From Asanoa hainanensis (lineage in GTDB: Bacteria > Actinomycetota > Actinomycetes > Mycobacteriales > Micromonosporaceae), in contig NZ_FZPH01000028.1 in assembly GCF_900188485.1 (NCBI RefSeq), positions 1 through 61,693 on the forward strand: a stretch of DNA of 61,693 nucleotides. Reading direction: 5' to 3'. The notes under the pieces are model-generated. The model had not been told where the DNA came from and made no database searches. It saw only the letters and a list, made by a program, of their open reading frames with translations. Made by a program: the position numbers and the translations under genes. How positions within the stretch are numbered: position 1 is the stretch's first letter; the number at the start of each line of letters is the position of its first letter. Positions 1 through 7,779 of this stretch are shown here, in pieces.

Positions 1-114
1 CGCCATGCGCCGCGGGGCCGCCATCTCCTTGGCGGCAGGCCGTGCTGGTCGAGGCGCTTCGTTTAGCGGTGACGGCGGCGGTTCCCGGTTGACCAGGTCA
101 CCGCCGGAGAGTGG

Positions 115-510
115 CTACGGTCGGCTGGTGTGCCCGACGGTCCAGACGTCATCCTCGAATCTCCATGACCAGGGCAGGTGCCGGCCGGTGAGCCAGGCAC
201 CGATCGCGTCGACGAGGCGGTGGTGTACCGCGGCGTCGGCGGTGTGGTCGGTGCCGGTGGTGGTGAAGACCAGCAGCACGGTGGCGTCCGGGTCGGTCTC
301 CTCGTCGGTGACCGATCGGCGGTGCTCGGGATCGAACTGCACCGCGACGTGCGCGGCCGCGCCCCGGAACTCCTCGGCGGTCAGCAGCGTCACGCCGCTG
401 ACGGTGGTGTGGTGTCGGGGCGCGGCCGCCGGGTAGCCGGCGATGGTCAGCACGGCCTCGAACAGGTCGTGCGCGTCGGTCGGCTGTTAGACGATGACGG
501 CGCTGGTCAC
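115..510 (-). pseudogene. small hypothetical protein, start separated from body by an in-frame stop
   Basis: The body reads from a GTG at 453 as a 112-residue acidic protein of unknown family, containing a WSWRFEDDVW stretch near its C-terminus. Coding-like sequence continues upstream in the same frame (QPTDAHDLFEAV). Before that lies TAA at 489-487, and before that a GTG at 510-508 that overlaps the stop of the upstream coiled-coil gene (MTSAVIV, then stop). The natural start is therefore probably the coupled GTG at 510, with a nonsense codon at position 8, or translation restarts at 453. I do not recognise the family. A sequencing error at 487-489 would restore a 131-residue gene. Confidence 0.45.
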
Positions 511-512
511 GC

Positions 513-1613
513 TCAGCGGTCGATGCCCGTCGACGGCTGCGGGTCGTCCTCGCCCGCGGTTTGAGGCGTGAAACCGCCGGCGGCCAGGGCGGCGACGAGG
601 GCCTGGTAGCGCCGCTCGACGTCGTCGCGCTGCGCTTCGGCGGCGGTGGCCCGGCCGGTCAGCTCCTCGGCGTGGCGGCGCGCGTCGGCGTCGGCCTCCT
701 CGAGCGCGGCCTCGGCGACGGCGAGCTGGTCGGTGAGGGCGCGGGCCCGTGCGGTGGCCTGGTCGCGGTCGGTGGTCGCGGTGTCGAGGGCGGCCTGGGT
801 CTGTGCGATCTGGGTGGTCAGGTCGCTGTTGCGGGCGTCGGTGCGCTCGAGCTGGTGCTCGGCCGCGATCCGCTGGTCGTGTTCGGCGGTGGTCTGCGCC
901 CGGGCGGTGTCGAGGTCGGCGCGGGTGGCGTCGAGGTGGGCGCGGACGGCGGCGAGTTCGGTCTCGAAGGTCGCGGCGCGTTGGTCGGCGATCTCGCGGC
1001 GGCGGGTCTGGTCGGCCTGCGCGGCCCGGGCGGCCTCGGCCGCGGCGAGGGCTTGGCCGTGTTGGCGTTCGAGGTCGGCGAGCCGGTCGGTGGCCTCGCG
1101 GACGCGCCGCTCGGCGTCGCGGCGGGCGGCCTCGGCGCGCCGCTCGGCGTCGGCCGCAGTGGCTACGGCCCGGGCCCGTTCGGTGTCGGCCTGGTGCCGG
1201 TCGCGGTCGGCCTGGTCGCGGTCGCGCTCGGCGGCCTCGGCCCGGGCGAGCGCTTCCCCCATGGCCTGCTCGGCGTCGGCGATGCGGGCCAGGGCGCCGC
1301 CGTCGACGGCGCGCACGAGCGTGACCGTGTCGATGAGCTGGTCGGCGAGGGCGGCCGCGGCCTCGACCAGGGGGCCGGCCGCGCCGCGGAAGCCATCCAG
1401 GGGCACGTCGAGCCCGGTGGCGCGCTCGGCGGACTTGCGCGCGGCGTCCATCTGCTGGCAGGTCTTGCCGTCCGGCCAGCGCGGGTTCGGGTCGTCCGGG
1501 CAGAACTTCACCGGGCGGCCGCGCCCGGCGTACGGCGGGAGCAGCCGGCCGCAGGGCGGGTACGCGCACGGCCGTCGCCGGGAATCGGCGGTCACGATGG
1601 TCTCGACGGTCAC
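513..1613 (-). CDS. Cys-rich N-terminus plus long coiled-coil protein
   Basis: The 366-residue protein starts at a GTG. Residues about 16-53 carry four cysteines spaced like a zinc finger (CAYPPC, then FCPDD, then KTCQQ). From about residue 75 to 335 it is an almost uninterrupted Ala/Arg/Glu/Asp heptad-rich coiled coil. Similar Zn-finger/coiled-coil proteins are common on actinobacterial accessory elements, but their role is unknown; DNA or replisome tethering is only a guess. It is divergent from the gene at 1719 across an AT-rich spacer, and the gene downstream overlaps its stop codon. There is no clear Shine-Dalgarno upstream of the GTG, so a leaderless transcript is possible. Confidence 0.75.
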   Translation of the reverse strand: MTVETIVTADSRRRPCAYPPCGRLLPPYAGRGRPVKFCPDDPNPRWPDGKTCQQMDAARKSAERATGLDVPLDGFRGAAGPLVEAAAALADQLIDTVTLVRAVDGGALARIADAEQAMGEALARAEAAERDRDQADRDRHQADTERARAVATAADAERRAEAARRDAERRVREATDRLADLERQHGQALAAAEAARAAQADQTRRREIADQRAATFETELAAVRAHLDATRADLDTARAQTTAEHDQRIAAEHQLERTDARNSDLTTQIAQTQAALDTATTDRDQATARARALTDQLAVAEAALEEADADARRHAEELTGRATAAEAQRDDVERRYQALVAALAAGGFTPQTAGEDDPQPSTGIDR

Positions 1614-1661
1614 GCTGGACAGCCTACATTAAATCTTTCCAAGAAAAAATAACACTTAAAA

Positions 1662-1723
1662 ATTATCAAAAAAGATAATCTAGCCGGACTGTCTCCATAG
1701 GATAATGACTGTTATCCTATGGA
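1662..1723. promoter_or_regulatory. divergent control region with two inverted repeats
   Basis: The spacer between the divergent genes is strikingly AT-rich against a roughly 70% GC background. It holds ATTATC(1662-1667)-A6-GATAAT(1674-1679), and a perfect 12-bp inverted repeat TCCATAGGATAA (1694-1705), TGACTG, TTATCCTATGGA (1712-1723). Both are built from GATAA/TTATC half-sites in opposite orientations. The ATG of the next gene (1719-1721) lies inside the right arm, so a repressor bound here, or an RNA hairpin, would block its expression. GATAAT at 1701-1706 also resembles a -10 hexamer. I infer an autoregulatory operator for the + strand operon. Confidence 0.6.
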
Positions 1724-2228
1724 CGTGACGATGACCCCCGGCTCCTCCGAACCCGGCCCGCCCGACGACACCCCGGCCGGCCCGCTGTGGCTGAACCCCT
1801 CGCTGCGCGCGAGCATGGACGCCCGGCTGCGGGCGCTCGACCACCACCTCGCCGCCGGCGACGGGGACGGCGCCGCCCACGACCTGGACACGCTCGCCGC
1901 GACCGCGGCCCGCATCGCCCGGCAGCTGCGCGGGCAGGACGCCCAGGACGGCACCATCCGGCCGACGATCAGCGTCGGCACCGGGCCCCTCGACGCGGCC
2001 GACACTGTTCCCCATGACCCGGACGACCCGCGCGAGCACAACCTCGCGGTCGCCGGCCGCATCGCGGACGGCGACGCCGCCTCGCCGGCCGCCGTAGCGG
2101 CGCTGGCCCAAGGCCTGCTCGACATCGCCCAGCTCGCCATGCCCGACACCTACTTCGCGACCGACTCGCGCTGCCAGCTCGCCCGCGCGGTGCTCGCCGC
2201 GACCGCCGCCACCCCAAACCAGGGGTGA
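1719..2228 (+). CDS. hypothetical protein, first gene of coupled operon
   Basis: The 169-residue Ala/Asp-rich, predominantly helical protein belongs to no family I recognise. The N-terminal 25 residues are Pro/Gly-rich and probably disordered; the rest looks like two helical bundles (about 30-70 and 105-160). Its ATG sits inside the right arm of a 12-bp inverted repeat and no ribosome-binding site precedes it, which suggests leaderless translation. It ends in a GTGA overlap with the DUF4262 gene, so the two are translationally coupled and start the long operon that runs to the recombinase at 9424. Confidence 0.65.
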   Translation: MDVTMTPGSSEPGPPDDTPAGPLWLNPSLRASMDARLRALDHHLAAGDGDGAAHDLDTLAATAARIARQLRGQDAQDGTIRPTISVGTGPLDAADTVPHDPDDPREHNLAVAGRIADGDAASPAAVAALAQGLLDIAQLAMPDTYFATDSRCQLARAVLAATAATPNQG

Positions 2229-2686
2229 CCGCGATGGCCGGCACGCACCACGGCGACGCAGGCGCGCGGGACGCCGCCGACCAGCACAACCTGCGGGTCA
2301 TCGCCGAGCACGGCTGGATGGTCCAGAGCGTCTTCCCGGCCCGGGGCGGGAACGGGGCGCCGTTCGCCTACACCGTCGGCCTGACCGCCGCCGGCCTGCC
2401 CGAGCTGATCGTCTGCGGACTACCGGCCGACATCGCCGGCCACCTGCTCAACACGGCGGCCCACCGCAGCCTCGGCGCCGAACTGCGGCCGGGCGAGGCC
2501 CTCGACGAGATCGCCTCGGTCCCGTTGCGGGTCGTCGACGCGCCCACCGCACCGGTCACGACCGCCCACCGTCTCTACCCCGACCGGACCGTGCGCGCGC
2601 TGCAGCTCGTGTGGCCGGACCTACACGGCCACTACCCGGGCGATGACCGCTGGTCGCTCGGCGACGCCCAGCCGGTCCACGCCTGA
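2225..2686 (+). CDS. DUF4262 domain protein
   Basis: The 153-residue protein reads from a GTG that overlaps the previous stop; an ATG at 2234 is the alternative start. It shows the DUF4262 signature: HGW near residue 28, then PFAYTVGLT at about 45, PELIVCGLP at about 60 and HLLNTA at about 73. DUF4262 proteins are widespread small proteins of unknown activity, often found on actinobacterial plasmids and other mobile regions. A 24-nt gap separates its stop from the GTG of an apparent out-of-frame start, and the next real gene begins at 2732. Confidence 0.8.
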   Translation: MTAMAGTHHGDAGARDAADQHNLRVIAEHGWMVQSVFPARGGNGAPFAYTVGLTAAGLPELIVCGLPADIAGHLLNTAAHRSLGAELRPGEALDEIASVPLRVVDAPTAPVTTAHRLYPDRTVRALQLVWPDLHGHYPGDDRWSLGDAQPVHA

Positions 2687-2731
2687 TGGCCACCGACCTG
2701 CTGGCGCCGCGTGCGGGGACGGAGGACGACG

Positions 2732-3541
2732 GTGGCCGCTGACCGCGCCCGGAAGGTGCGCCTGTTCGCCCGCCGGCTGGAGCAGCGCTTCGGTGGCCGC
2801 TTCGAGGTCTCGTACGACACCGGCGCGAGGTGGCAGCTGGACTGGGTGGACGGGCCCGGCGAACCAGCCGTGCGCGCGCTGGCGGCCGCCGCCGATCTGG
2901 CCGGCGCCGACCTTCGCCTGTACCGGCGCTACTCGACCAAGGCGATCGCGGTCACGGCGATCCGGATGAAGACCGCGGGAAAGCTGGGCCGCCACGACGG
3001 TGGGCGCCATCCGCAGGAGATCGTCGAGTGGGAGGCCCTCGATCTGGACCACCCCGACCGTGGTACCGACGCGCTGCAGGACGCCCTGGCAGAGCTGCTC
3101 GTCGCCACGGCCATCGCGAAAGCGAAGACGGCCCGAGCCGACTGGGAAGCGACGCGGCCGCAACGGTGGGTGCCCGGCGGCAGCCCGGTGCCGCTGGACG
3201 CGACGGAAACCGCCGTCGACCTGATCCGCACGCGCGGCGTCGGCTGGCTCGTCGAACAGGTCATCGCCAACGGCGCGACGGTGCCGCCGCTGGTCGTGCT
3301 GTCCGCCCGCTACGCCGCGCACGCCGACGCCGGCGCCGCGGTCGCCTGGGCCCACCGGGCCCAACCCCTGCCGCTACACACCGCCGTCGCCCTCGCCCTA
3401 GCCGACGACGACCCGCCCGCCGCGGCGGGGGCGGCACTGCTCGCGCTCTTACCCGACCTGCGGGCCGAATGGGTCCGCACCGAAGCCGCCATCACCGCGG
3501 CCGCGCGTCGGGCCGGGCCGCCCGAGCCGGCCCCGCGCTAA
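2732..3541 (+). CDS. conserved hypothetical protein, paralogue of 6976-7779
   Basis: The 269-residue start at GTG 2732 is chosen because GGAGG (2721-2725) sits at ideal spacing; an in-frame GTG at 2711 lacks this. The protein is clearly paralogous along its length to the product of 6976-7779. Shared blocks include WVDGPG, AADLAGA, LYR-x-x-S, LDHPDR/LDSPDR, RGVGWL/RGLGWL, VLSARYA-x-HADA and LLALLPDLRA. The N-terminal RRLEQRFGG looks like an amphipathic helix. I recognise no catalytic motif. The spacing of the copies suggests an old duplication of an operon segment. Function is unknown. Confidence 0.75.
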   Translation: MAADRARKVRLFARRLEQRFGGRFEVSYDTGARWQLDWVDGPGEPAVRALAAAADLAGADLRLYRRYSTKAIAVTAIRMKTAGKLGRHDGGRHPQEIVEWEALDLDHPDRGTDALQDALAELLVATAIAKAKTARADWEATRPQRWVPGGSPVPLDATETAVDLIRTRGVGWLVEQVIANGATVPPLVVLSARYAAHADAGAAVAWAHRAQPLPLHTAVALALADDDPPAAAGAALLALLPDLRAEWVRTEAAITAAARRAGPPEPAPR

Positions 3542-3557
3542 GCGAAGGAGGGACACC

Positions 3558-3926
3558 GTGGGGTACGTCATCATCCGGCCGGCGGCCGACGCCGACGAGT
3601 ACGTCATCTGGTGCACCGGAACCGAACAGCCCTTGGCGGTCGGCGACCGCGACGAGATCGCGGCCGACGTGGCCGCGCTCGAGCCGGACCGCGGCGACAT
3701 CGTCGCGCGCCTCGACCACGTCGACCTGCACGGCTCGTCGATGACCGCCTACCCCTTCGGCTGGTGGGACCACGGCGCGTTCCTCTACCAGCACGGGCGC
3801 GGCCTGCTGCCCCGGAACCGCCTCGGCGAGGCGGCCCGCCTGCTCGCCGCCGCCGACCACGACACCGCGGCCGACGACCTTCTCGACCCGGTCGACGCCG
3901 GCGCCGAGGCACCCGGTGGCGACTAG
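3558..3926 (+). CDS. small acidic hypothetical protein
   Basis: The 122-residue protein starts at a GTG preceded by GAAGGAGGG. It is acidic, and its aromatic centre (PFGWWDHGAFLYQHGRG) suggests a compact fold with an exposed hydrophobic loop. It lies 16 nt after the preceding gene and is followed by a 154-nt spacer containing a hairpin, so it may end the first transcription unit. The family is not recognised. Confidence 0.65.
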   Translation: MGYVIIRPAADADEYVIWCTGTEQPLAVGDRDEIAADVAALEPDRGDIVARLDHVDLHGSSMTAYPFGWWDHGAFLYQHGRGLLPRNRLGEAARLLAAADHDTAADDLLDPVDAGAEAPGGD

Positions 3927-4036
3927 GTCAAACCGACGGCCGTTGTGCCAGCGGCACCCCGCCGTCCGGGTCCGATCCACACCCCGGGCGATCCCCCAGA
4001 CCACCGGTCCCTCCGGTGAAGATTGATATCCGAGCC

Positions 4037-4054
4037 CGTGGGCCGGCGCCCACG
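4037..4054. terminator. GC hairpin between operon segments
   Basis: CGTGGGC (4037-4043), loop CGGC, GCCCACG (4048-4054) is a perfect 7-bp stem. It has no T-run, so it is a weak factor-independent terminator at best. It may instead shape the leader of the gene starting at 4081, whose GGAGA ribosome-binding site lies just downstream. Confidence 0.35.
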
Positions 4055-4080
4055 ATCAGTCCCCACCGGAGAGACGGCCA

Positions 4081-4578
4081 ATGACCGACCTGCCCAACCT
4101 GTACCCGGACCCGCCGGCGCGCCCGGTGACCTACGCCGACGCGCAGCGGGTGCACCCGCTGCACCTGGCCCGCAGGGTCGGTGACGTGGTGCGCTGGCTC
4201 GGCGACACTGACCTGGCGCTCGACGTCCCGCCCGGCGAGCCGCGTCGCGTCGCGCGGCTGCCGCTGGAGCTGGAGCACCTCGCGAGCGTCCGCGCCCTGC
4301 ACGACCACCTCGGCCGCATCACCGCCAACCGGATCCACAACGCGGTGATCAGCGGCGCCACCGCCGAGCAGGTCACCCTCGCTACCGGGCTCAGCTCCGA
4401 CGAGGTCACCGCGATCTGGACCACCTGGTCAGACGGTCAGCGACAGCTCGAACGCGACCTGCCCGACCTGCCGCAGCACACCAGGGCCTACGACTACGTC
4501 GCGAAGGTCCTCGGCGTCGTCGACGGGCCTCCGGCCGCGGCGGCCGCGCCCGACGGCGGCCCGGGCGGGCAGCGATGA
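4081..4578 (+). CDS. hypothetical protein with HTH-like segment
   Basis: The 165-residue protein is preceded by CCGGAGAGACGGCC, a good ribosome-binding site. Residues about 85-130 (ANRIHNAVISGATAEQV, then LATGLSSDEV) resemble a helix-turn-helix of the type that judges 'which tables apply' in phage-like regulators. The C-terminal 20 residues are a low-complexity Ala/Pro/Gly tail. It overlaps the next gene by ATGA (4575-4578). A DNA-binding role is an inference from this segment; the family is not recognised. Confidence 0.6.
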   Translation: MTDLPNLYPDPPARPVTYADAQRVHPLHLARRVGDVVRWLGDTDLALDVPPGEPRRVARLPLELEHLASVRALHDHLGRITANRIHNAVISGATAEQVTLATGLSSDEVTAIWTTWSDGQRQLERDLPDLPQHTRAYDYVAKVLGVVDGPPAAAAAPDGGPGGQR

Positions 4579-5015
4579 CCCGCGAGCGGTACGACCACCG
4601 CGACCCGTGGACCACCCGGGACCGGCTCAGCGCCCGCTACGAAACCAGCGTGGCCGCCGCCGAGCCGATTCACCGGCTGTGGGCCGCCGTGACCGCGCAC
4701 GCCGAGCACGCCGCCAACGGCGGCGACGAGTACACCACCATGACCCCGACCGGAGAGATCCACTACCCGCTTCTGGGCCAGACCTTCCCCCGCCCGACCC
4801 CGCAGGACCTGCTCGACGGCCTGACGCTGGTCGACGAGACCCGCTACCACGCCGAGCGTCGCGAACTCGACCTGATCGACGCCGCGGTCGCCGCCGGCAT
4901 CGGCTGGCAGCAGATCGGCGTCGCGCTGGGACACACCGCCGCCACCGCCGTGCGGGCCGCGAAGGCCCGCCGGGCACAGCTCGCCCGGCTGATCACGCAA
5001 CACGAGACCCGGTGA
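4575..5015 (+). CDS. hypothetical protein with C-terminal HTH-like region
   Basis: The 146-residue protein is coupled by ATGA to the upstream gene and by GTGA to the downstream one. Residues about 100-140 (AVAAGIGWQQIGVALGHTAA, followed by an Arg/Ala-rich helix) look like the recognition-helix region of small actinobacterial helix-turn-helix proteins. The central segment, with LLGQTFPRPTPQDLLDGL, is of unknown fold. With the preceding gene it forms a pair of putative DNA-binding proteins. No family name can be given with confidence. Confidence 0.6.
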   Translation: MTRERYDHRDPWTTRDRLSARYETSVAAAEPIHRLWAAVTAHAEHAANGGDEYTTMTPTGEIHYPLLGQTFPRPTPQDLLDGLTLVDETRYHAERRELDLIDAAVAAGIGWQQIGVALGHTAATAVRAAKARRAQLARLITQHETR

Positions 5016-5434
5016 CCACGATGGACCTCATCCCCGCAGACGCGGTCCCCCGCTTCCAGACCCGACCGGACGGCGGGCTGGACATCGACACCGTCTACAC
5101 CCGCTGCCCGCAATGCGGCATCGTGGCCACCAGCACCGGCGTCGACTACGCGATCACCGCCGGCGGCGACTTCGACCCCGGGGAGCCCGTCGAGCTGGCC
5201 TGCCCCGCGTTGCACCATTACCGCGTGACCGTCGCGGACTTCCTGCCGCGCGACGCGTCCTGCTTCTGCGTACGGTGCGGCTCCCCGATCGTCGTGCCGG
5301 CCACCGCCGACCAGGTCGTCTGCCTCACCTGCCGGCTCTACCAGGACGGCCCAGCCCGGCCCACCGATGCTGTGAGCCACTTTGAGGCGGCCGACGCTCT
5401 GTCACGTCCCCCCAAAGCTGCCCTCAAACGGTGA
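5012..5434 (+). CDS. zinc-ribbon hypothetical protein
   Basis: The 140-residue protein starts at a GTG overlapping the previous stop (ATG 5021 is the alternative). It carries CPQC at about residue 31, a lone Cys at about 63, then CFCVRC at about 84 and a final C-x-x-C (CLTC) at about 104. The second half is a good four-cysteine zinc ribbon. Zinc ribbons of this type bind nucleic acid or protein, and no enzyme motif is visible. It ends with GTGA, suggesting another short coupled gene follows at about 5431, which appears disrupted. Confidence 0.65.
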   Translation: MTTMDLIPADAVPRFQTRPDGGLDIDTVYTRCPQCGIVATSTGVDYAITAGGDFDPGEPVELACPALHHYRVTVADFLPRDASCFCVRCGSPIVVPATADQVVCLTCRLYQDGPARPTDAVSHFEAADALSRPPKAALKR

Positions 5435-5528
5435 CCCGCTCGAAGATGACCAAGCCCGCCGCACCCGGTCCGCCGGGACCCGCCAGGAAGGCCTCGATGC
5501 ATCGTGATCGTTCGCGTACGGGATCATC

Positions 5529-5663
5529 ATGGCCTCGTTGTTCACCGCGGCCGTGACCACCCCGTGTCGGCTGTCTGACCAGTGGCCGCACGACCGCGCG
5601 CGGATCGCCGCCGCCCGGCGAGGCCTGCGACGAGCGGCGGCGTGGGCAGGTCGCCGTGGCTGA
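5529..5663 (+). CDS. possible small Arg/Ala-rich protein or frameshifted remnant
   Basis: An ATG at 5529 opens 44 codons ending TGA 5661-5663, overlapping the GTG of the next gene by eight bases. The product is basic (DRARIAAARRGLRRAAAW) with a plausible helix. Upstream, a GTG at 5431 overlapping the preceding stop opens a 41-codon frame that ends at about 5556 in another phase. Together they look like one gene of about 75 residues broken by a +1 shift near 5525, or two unrelated short frames. Confidence 0.35.
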   Translation: MASLFTAAVTTPCRLSDQWPHDRARIAAARRGLRRAAAWAGRRG

Positions 5664-6018
5664 CACCGACCGAAGCGCCAGCCAGCACGAAGAGCACGAG
5701 GCCATGTCGACCCTGATTCCCCCTCATCTGGTCCGGCAGGGCTGGGCCTCCGAGGAAGACCGCCACCGCGAGGGGCAGCAACGTGCGCTCGAGGCCGCCG
5801 CCCGGCACCTCGCGCAGGCCCTGTCGGCGGCCCAAGCCGGCAGCGCGGACCCCCACGCCTTGCGTCAACTGGTGACCGAGGCAGCCGAGGCGGACCGGCA
5901 CGGGGCCGCCGTGACCGCGATTGCTCGGCTCCGCTTCGCCCTGCCCGCGGCCGGCGCAGCCGAGCAACCACCGCCGCCTCGCACCGCACCGCAGGATTGG
6001 GACCCCAACGATGGTTGA
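5656..6018 (+). CDS. small hypothetical protein
   Basis: The 120-residue protein reads from GTG 5656; an internal ATG at 5704 (MSTLIPPHL) is an equally possible start. It is Ala/Glu/Arg-rich with a helical core (residues 35-95) and an acidic tail rich in Pro and Asp. Its stop overlaps the ATG of the next gene at 6011, continuing the chain of coupling. The family is not recognised. Confidence 0.6.
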   Translation: MADTDRSASQHEEHEAMSTLIPPHLVRQGWASEEDRHREGQQRALEAAARHLAQALSAAQAGSADPHALRQLVTEAAEADRHGAAVTAIARLRFALPAAGAAEQPPPPRTAPQDWDPNDG

Positions 6019-6976
6019 GCTCGCGCCGACACCGGACCTACTCGACGCCGCCCGCCGCTGCGGCCGCCGTGAATGGACCGTCGACACCGTCTCGATTAGC
6101 ACCAACCGGCACCTGGGCAAGCTGGTCGGCGCCGGCTTGGCCACGCTGTTCTACGTCACAGCGGAAGCCAAACACAGCGGGCAGCAGGACTACTGGCGGC
6201 TCACCGACGCCGGCGAACACTGGCTCGCCACCCACGACCAGGCACCCGCTTCGCCAATCGCGCCAGGCGCCGCTGCGCCCCGGGCACGCGGCCGCGGCGC
6301 CGAGCTTGCCCGGACCGCCGACGGGTTCGCGCCGGTCGCTGACCGGGACGTCGTCAGCGGCGAGGTCCTGGCCGCCGAGGAGCACTGGGAGACCGGCGAC
6401 ATCGTGTTGGCCGCCGACCGCTCCCTGTGGTGCCGCGCCCACCACGACGACATCGCTCAAGGGTGGCCGTGGGCGTACGCCGCCGAATACGCCCCGCGCC
6501 GGTCCGGCGGCTCCGTTCCGGAGGGTGCCGTCGAGGAACATGTCCCGGTGCGGCCGCTGACCCTGCTGCTGCGTGACGGGCGGCCGGTCATCACCGCGCC
6601 GCCGACCTTGGTTGGGTCGCCGTCGGTCGCCGCCCGGGCGGCCGAGCCCGAGCCGGCGCGGGCGCCGGCCGACCCGAACGCGTCGCTGCGCGCGGCGCTG
6701 CGGGACTGGGCCGCCTCCTGGGTACGCGGTGTACCTCCGCACCTGACCACAGAGGTCGCGGCCGGGGTCTTCGAGCGGCTGCTGGCGACCCATCCCGGCG
6801 CGGCGCCCGAAGTGATCGCCGTGGCGCTGATCGGCCAGGCCGATCAGTGGGACGAGGTCGACGCGGTGATCGCCGCCGTCCGGCGGTTCGTCGCGGCAGA
6901 CCCACCGCGGGACGCGCGGCGGGCCGCAGCAGACGCGCCCGGATCGCTCCGCGCGACGCCCGATACGGGGCGCTGA
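6011..6976 (+). CDS. hypothetical protein with winged-helix-like N-terminus
   Basis: The 321-residue protein reads from ATG 6011, which overlaps the preceding stop. Residues about 5-75 (TVDTVSISTNRHLGKLVGAG, then YWRLTDAGEHWL) look like a winged helix in the style of MarR/phage regulators, where the 'LTDAG' turn precedes the wing. A linker rich in Ala/Pro follows, then a middle segment with WCRAHHDDIAQGWPWAY and a helical C-terminal domain (RAALRDWAASWVRG). It overlaps the next gene at A6976. The role is unknown. Confidence 0.6.
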   Translation: MVELAPTPDLLDAARRCGRREWTVDTVSISTNRHLGKLVGAGLATLFYVTAEAKHSGQQDYWRLTDAGEHWLATHDQAPASPIAPGAAAPRARGRGAELARTADGFAPVADRDVVSGEVLAAEEHWETGDIVLAADRSLWCRAHHDDIAQGWPWAYAAEYAPRRSGGSVPEGAVEEHVPVRPLTLLLRDGRPVITAPPTLVGSPSVAARAAEPEPARAPADPNASLRAALRDWAASWVRGVPPHLTTEVAAGVFERLLATHPGAAPEVIAVALIGQADQWDEVDAVIAAVRRFVAADPPRDARRAAADAPGSLRATPDTGR

Positions 6977-7779
6977 TGACGGGCACCGACCGCCCCCGGC
7001 GGCTACGCACCCTGGCCCGCGAGCTGGAGAAGCGGTACGGCGCGCCGGTTGAGCCGACCCATGACAACGGTCCTGTCTGGCGGCTGGAGTGGACCGACGG
7101 GCCGGGCATGGCTACCGTCCGCGCGCTGGTCGACGCCGCTGACCTGGCCGGCGCGCAGGTCCGGCTCTACCGCAGCCACTCGATGATGGCGATCGCGCTG
7201 ACCGCGATCCGGCTCGCGGCCGCGGGCCGGCGCGGCCGCCTCGACGGAGGCAGCAGCCGGTCCGGTCCGCTGTGGCTGGTCGAATCTGAGCTTCGCGACC
7301 TCGACTCCCCCGACCGCCCCGATGACCCACTCCAGGAGGTCCTTGCCCGGCGTCTGCTGGCCGAGGCGACGGCAGCCGATCCCGGCGGCTACGTCGACGA
7401 CCAGATGGTCGCGTCCCTGGTCCGCGATCGCGGGCTGGGCTGGCTCCTGGCCGAGGCCGCGCAGGCTGGCGCCGAACTCGCGCCGCTGACCGTGCTGTCC
7501 GCCCGGTACGCGCCGCACGCCGACGCGGACCACGCCGTTGCGTGGCGGGAGCGCGGCGCACCGTTGCCGTTGCAGGCCGCTGTCGCCGCGGCGATCGGCG
7601 ACGACCACCTCAGCCCGGCGGCCGCGGTCGCGCTGCTCTCGGTGCTCCCCGACCTGCGCGCCGGGCTCTCCCGCACCGAGCAGCGTGCGGTCGTGGCCGC
7701 GCGCCGGTCCGGCCTGTCCGACGAGGCGATCGCCGCCGCGATGGTCGATCCTGCGGCCGCGTTGGCTGGTGGGCGCTGA
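6976..7779 (+). CDS. conserved hypothetical protein, paralogue of 2732-3541
   Basis: The 267-residue protein starts at an ATG within the TGATG junction. It is colinear with the product of 2732-3541, sharing RRLRTLARELEKRYG at the N-terminus, WTDGPG, AADLAGAQVRLYR, RGLGWLLAEA, VLSARYAPHADA and LSVLPDLRA. The C-terminal 25 residues (GLSDEAIAAAM) are extra and resemble a helical cap. The conservation of HADA-x-x-AVAW and SARYA between copies marks the likely functional core. I do not recognise the family. Confidence 0.75.
   Translation: MTGTDRPRRLRTLARELEKRYGAPVEPTHDNGPVWRLEWTDGPGMATVRALVDAADLAGAQVRLYRSHSMMAIALTAIRLAAAGRRGRLDGGSSRSGPLWLVESELRDLDSPDRPDDPLQEVLARRLLAEATAADPGGYVDDQMVASLVRDRGLGWLLAEAAQAGAELAPLTVLSARYAPHADADHAVAWRERGAPLPLQAAVAAAIGDDHLSPAAAVALLSVLPDLRAGLSRTEQRAVVAARRSGLSDEAIAAAMVDPAAALAGGR

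Noticed and set aside
1-114. possible minus-strand gene start near the left edge (AAGGAG followed by ATG codons)
   Set aside because: Too little sequence remains to judge; the ribosome-binding-site spacing is poor for either ATG.
487-1652. three further long frames over the coiled-coil gene
   Set aside because: Extreme Arg/Pro/Gly or Ser/Arg composition; the minus-strand coiled-coil frame has a zinc finger and heptads and explains the region.
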